The notes under the pieces were generated by a model. That model ran no database searches. It saw nothing but the letters and a program-made list of their open reading frames with translations, and was not told where the DNA came from. The position numbers were made by a program, and so were the translations under genes. Below are positions 61,201 to 64,000 of a stretch of DNA of 64,000 nt, in pieces. Within the stretch, counting starts at the first letter, position 1. Each line of letters starts with the position of its first letter. This DNA comes from Lytechinus pictus (Eukaryota; Echinodermata; Echinoidea; Temnopleuroida; Toxopneustidae), in NCBI RefSeq assembly GCF_037042905.1, contig NC_087257.1:11506001-11570000 (forward strand), in the 5' to 3' direction.

Positions 61201-64000
61201 TAAAGAAAAGATATCTTCTGCCTGTGTTCAATGGGTGCAGTAAGAAGTGTTTATATAATTCGAACTTAACAAAGAAATTAATGCATGTCACCAGTCTCTG
61301 GTGGAATGAGCTATGAAATAAATTTTAATCTAAGATTAATGTTATTTCCATCTTTCCATAAGAAAATGTGAAACATAAATACCCCTCCCCCCGAAAGTCA
61401 TCATCACATTGGAATGGTTTATTTCCAATTCGTCTAAATGCCAATTCCTCCAGTTGCCAACTCGTCTACTATCATTTGGTCTACCATCAGTTCGTCCACT
61501 CACCACATGGTCTACTTTCGTTCAGTCTATTGCCATTCTGTCTAAAAACCAGTTGGTCCAATATACCCATTTAGTCCATATACCATTTGGTCTAATTGGA
61601 CTAAAGTGTTATTTATGCAAAATGAATGAAAATGAAATGGATATTAGAAGACCAACTGGTTATGAGACGAAATGATCATAGACGTACTGGTGATTAGATG
61701 AAGTGATTGGAACAAATGTTGATGGATGGAATGGCATTAGACTAAATGAAAGTTGACCACGTGGTGATTGGACGAGTTGGCAGTAGACGAATTGGCAATT
61801 TACCATTGGAATCACAGGGTGTTTAACAAACATTTACGCATGACTTAGAATCGCACCAAGATTCCCACTTGAGCATGCGCTACAAAAGTTGATCACTGCA
61901 TTGGTAAGATCATACGTAGTGGACACTAACTACTGCATATTCATCAATGAAATTGCGAGTTACATATCCTGTGTGCTTCGGCATTCAAGCATGACTCCCA
62001 GTCATACCTAACTATTTATGAGCCCCCTCCCTGTTTTGGTTTTAATATCAACTTTGTCGATTTGTCATTAAAACTGAATGCAGGAAATGCACAACACATC
62101 AAATGTTATAATAGCACTGTAACATATAAAGGAATTAATAAGAAAAACCTTCACATGCAGTTTTCTCAAAATACCACGATCTGAACTTACCTCCTGTTGT
62201 TGAAGGCCTTGTCACAGTGGTCGATTCTGTCCTCACAGTTGTAGGAACTAGATATATACAGATGATAAAATAGATTTATTATTTCAACAGACTCGCTTGA
62301 GCAATTTTCAACATTCTCAGAAGGCACAAAAGCTCAGCTGGTAAAGTGGTGGTCTTGCAATCGGCAGACATGTATTCAAAACCCATTTGGTGGGCTTATG
62401 CCTTTTTTGGTAGGGTATTCATCCTGCTTACAGGGTCCTCATGGGGAAGACCTCTAGGTGTAAGTCCTCAGTAGAGTTCTATTGAAGTCAGTGCACTTGC
62501 TTGCATGCAGACTCCCATATTCAATTCATATGAGCATATTGCATTGTTACTTTGAAAACTAGATCCAATGATGTTAACAAACATGTCTAAGTGACTGCTT
62601 ACATTTCCTTGCACATTTCAGGGGGGTTTTCACAAAGAGTTAAGTAAGTAAATGTCCAGGTGGGTGCCGTATAAAAGGCATCACTGCATTGGTCAAATCA
62701 TGCTAAGAAGGTGCTCAGTATTGCATATTAATTAGTTTTATACAACTGCCAAGAATGGTCTGTAATCTGATTGGTCTAAATCGAATAACATGATATTCAG
62801 CGAATTGCACTATTGCATCCAAAATGCACTATCCTGCACTCTGATGTCAGAGTGCCGGATAGTGCGAGTTCTGGAATTATCTAGAATTATCTAGAATAAA
62901 GATCAAATATAGCCTTCAGGGCAACTCAGTAACATGAGTGAGGGGGGGGGGTTGTATAAAACAAACAATACACACATTTTGTGCATACCTCGGTGCGGTA
63001 TATCCATTGGCTCTTCTTGCACATCGTTCATTATTTTGCCCTGTATGCACGCGCTCATGTGCATTATTTGTATAAGATTGCGCATTATATATAATGTGCA
63101 CGTCAGCACTAAGCATGACTTTAAGTCACGCTTACCTCTTTGTGAAACACCCCCCCCCCTCAGGTGACAGAATATATATCATCCTCTACCTATTTACAAT
63201 CCAGAGAGCATATTCAGAACCAATACCACAATTACATTATTAATAAACCTTAACCCCCCTATCTGTGTCCCATTGTGTAAAGGGTCACGATTTTGGTAAC
63301 TTTTTGGTAACACAGCTCAGCAGCCAAACACAATCACAATTAAGGTTATCATGGTAATTATAACAACTGGAAAGTTACCTTTAATAATTGTATGTCGTAA
63401 TGAAATTGGCCCCTGACTTCAAACATAAAATGTCCAGAACAACATGTGATAAACAGTGATATGGATCATAATGAAATGATATTTTAAGTATTAGGCAAAT
63501 CTACTTATGACTGGTACTAATAAGTTCTTTTGACCATTTGGATCAAATAACAAGGATCCATATCACTTTCTTATAAAACACATAATACTACATGTACAGC
63601 GGCTCGGGCATTAGGATAATTACCTACACTTGTTTGATACCTTTGAAACAGTCCAAACGTGTCAGAACTGTTCCAAAGGTACACTGTGCGTATAATTCTT
63701 ACTAATGCCCCCCATGATGGGTATTATTTGTTTAATAATCATCGTTTGTATTACCTTCTGTACTCTCCCTCATCCTTGGGGTAGTAGTTTCTGTGTAACA
63801 ATAAAGAAAATGTACAAATTCCAATGTCCATTCAAAATGTATCCTTGAGTAATGGTACATCACTTGGTTTTCACCCGCTTATATCTATTTTACATTTTGT
63901 CTCATCCCACATGGTCTAACCCTATTTCGTCTGCAACCGATTCGTCTACATTTCATCTACTTGCCATTAGCTTGTTTACCATTTTGTCTAATTTCCAGAT
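56529..64000 (-). CDS. Secreted mucin-like protein, C-terminal part (seven exons, partial)
   Basis: On -, exons 63790-63755, 62247-62191, 60640-60377, 59793-59765, 59117-59013, 57573-57531 and 56887-56529 join in frame to 297 codons with stop. Order: Thr-rich (PTS) segments, a VWC-like Cys module, and a C-terminal cystine-knot (CTCK) domain. This is the architecture of gel-forming mucin/von Willebrand factor relatives, where CTCK forms disulfide dimers in the ER and PTS regions carry O-glycans. CTCK evidence: CDGMC (the C-x-G-x-C ring), CRCC and CDCETC. The 5' part lies beyond the window, so signal peptide and VWD domains cannot be judged. It could instead be another CTCK protein with PTS stretches. 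Adjacent 57- and 36-bp phase-1 exons suggest a repeat-exon array. Confidence 0.85.
57531..57573 (-). CDS. Mucin-like exon, end of VWC-like module
   Basis: 43 bp: acceptor ATTGCAG, donor TGTG|GTAAGT. It encodes GKLVRREGECCEVC, matching the G-CC-x-x-C end of VWC domains. It enters in phase 0 and leaves in phase 1. Confidence 0.82.
57580..58625. other. Intron of the mucin-like gene
   Basis: A (CTA)n microsatellite spans 58160-58206. Otherwise nothing is firmly recognised. Confidence 0.45.
58626..58920 (-). mobile_element. tRNA-derived SINE, minus strand
   Basis: Read on -, the head has an A box TGGTCTAGTGGTTCTGACTC and a B box GGTTCAAATCT near 58855-58905, then a body with CCCAGTTGAGGTTAATGGGT. 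The end near 58630-58660 is AT-rich with TATACAAATCC. It is a relative of the SINE at 18613 with the same A-box type. It is intronic. Confidence 0.8.
59013..59117 (-). CDS. Mucin-like exon, VWC-like core
   Basis: 105 bp, 35 codons, phase 0 at both ends. The acceptor CTTTACAG and donor GTG|GTATGT. It encodes WGEEIISDDPCEKLICKENT then TTSCPPIVCV. Cys spacing fits a VWC half-module. Confidence 0.85.
59126..59280 (+). repeat. GA-rich tract
   Basis: Imperfect (GAGA)n purine run; its complement is the pyrimidine tract ahead of the acceptor of the 59013-59117 exon. Confidence 0.7.
59290..59764. other. Intron, nothing recognised
   Basis: A T-run followed by a G-run lies at 59618-59636. Nothing else was seen. 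Confidence 0.4.
59765..59793 (-). CDS. 29-bp micro-exon, start of VWC-like module
   Basis: The acceptor TTCTAACAG and donor GAG|GTAAGT. In the only frame compatible with both neighbours it gives (G)CLKNGIRYE, running into WGEEIISDDPC. It enters in phase 1 and leaves in phase 0. Its small size explains why it is easily missed. Confidence 0.78.
59800..60370. other. Intron with a short tandem-like pattern
   Basis: Phrases such as CTTGTTTCCATT, ATCTATTAACTTGAAAA and AAACCAGTC recur about every 70 bp from 60070 to 60350, an eroded tandem repeat of four or so units. Confidence 0.45.
60377..60640 (-). CDS. Mucin-like PTS exon (264 bp)
   Basis: The acceptor TTCTTTAG and donor ACAG|GTATGC, phase 1 at both ends. 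About 88 codons, roughly 40% Thr, for example RETTTTPEATTEKTT and GGVTTTETTTTP, no Cys, one N-glycosylation sequon NET. This is a classic O-glycosylated mucin segment. Confidence 0.88.
60650..61405. other. Intron, nothing recognised
   Basis: No supported exon or repeat was seen. Confidence 0.4.
61409..61806. mobile_element. Complete inverted-repeat MITE (relative of the nest shell)
   Basis: Left phrases (GCCAACTCGTCTAC, ACCAGTTGGTC) recur inverted on the right (GACCAACTGG, GACGAGTTGGCAGTAGACG). The centre is near 61607. Internally each arm is built of 15-20-bp variants of a NNNCGTCTANNNCCA phrase. It supplies the intact form of the element split at 36420/41236. Confidence 0.8.
61808..62190. 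other. Intron with one MITE-like end
   Basis: GGGTGTTTAACAAACATTTACGC near 61817 resembles the right terminus of 62631-63160 in inverse. Otherwise it is unrecognised. Confidence 0.35.
62191..62247 (-). CDS. Mucin-like PTS exon (57 bp)
   Basis: The acceptor ATATCTAG and donor GGAG|GTAAGT, phase 1 at both ends. It encodes PTTVRTESTTVTRPSTTG. Joins to both neighbours keep frame. Confidence 0.8.
62330..62400 (+). repeat. Possible tRNA-derived SINE head
   Basis: AGCTCAGCTGGTAAAGTGG and TATTCAAAACCC resemble A and B boxes at tRNA-like spacing, but the B box is degenerate and no tail was identified. Confidence 0.35.
62631..63160. mobile_element. Probable MITE with TTTCACAAAGAG termini
   Basis: GGGGGGTTTTCACAAAGAGT at the left and the inverse CTCTTTGTGAAACACCCCCC at the right enclose about 530 bp. 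An inner CACTATCC/GGATAGTG hairpin lies at 62827-62861. The GTAAGC donor-like site at its right end on - is part of the terminus, not an exon. Confidence 0.6.
63180..63754. other. Intron, nothing recognised
   Basis: A CCTTTGAAACAGTCC...TCAGAACTGTTCCAAAGG inverse pair lies at 63640-63679. No exon was seen. Confidence 0.4.
63755..63790 (-). CDS. Mucin-like PTS micro-exon (36 bp)
   Basis: The acceptor TTACACAG and donor GAAG|GTAATA, phase 1 at both ends. It encodes TTTPRMRESTE. Other frames contain stops. Frame and phase agree with the 62191-62247 exon. Confidence 0.7.
63896..64000. mobile_element. Start of a third inverted-repeat MITE copy, cut by window end
   Basis: Phrases CATGGTCTAACCC, ATTTCGTCTGCAACC and GATTCGTCTAC match the modules of the element at 61409-61806. 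The other arm lies outside the window. Confidence 0.6.

Noticed and set aside
63131..63170. Minus-strand GAG|GTAAGC as a further mucin exon donor
   Set aside because: It belongs to a MITE terminus and no acceptor or Thr-rich frame precedes it.

Overview
This is eukaryotic, intron-rich, AT-rich nuclear DNA from a marine deuterostome, most likely an echinoid (sea urchin). Supporting this are dense short inverted-repeat transposons, tRNA-derived SINEs and a CR1/L2-type LINE that share an (ATT)n 3' tail, foldback elements of a kind known from sea urchins, and animal gene families. There is no sign of bacterial organisation or CRISPR. The species call is an inference.

Three protein-coding genes are supported by exon joins that keep frame. 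(1) A divergent ARF-type small GTPase on + (four exons, 3825-17693, 172 aa) has introns packed with repeats, including a Penelope-like retroelement relic, a 937-bp palindrome and dated MITE insertions. An extra open 171-bp segment (6606-6776) with matching splice phases lies in its first intron. (2) A GTDC1/QTMAN orthologue, the tRNA-queuosine mannosyltransferase, lies on + (eight exons, 31500-45625, about 642 aa). (3) On -, the 3' end of a secreted mucin-like gene (seven exons, 56529-63790) carries Thr-rich exons, a VWC-like module and a C-terminal cystine knot. It runs off the right edge. The three genes have no evident functional link.

Regions: 1-3800 repeats upstream of the ARF gene; 3.8-17.7 kb ARF gene; 17.7-24.4 kb SINE, MITEs and hairpin clusters; 24.37-30.36 kb a TIR-bounded, pyrimidine-rich block holding a nearly complete LINE; 31.5-45.6 kb QTMAN; 47.8-55.2 kb a CA/CT-rich satellite; 56.5-64 kb mucin-like gene.

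The most striking object is in QTMAN intron 4. A 3.49-kb foldback element (36782-40272, 4-bp target duplication) sits inside a piggyBac-like element (36630-41036, TTAA duplication, matching terminal repeats), which sits inside an older inverted-repeat MITE that has a complete relative at 61.4 kb. No wholly new biochemical system was recognised. The main points for follow-up are this nest, the unusual ARF, its possible cassette exon, and the LINE/SINE tail pair.
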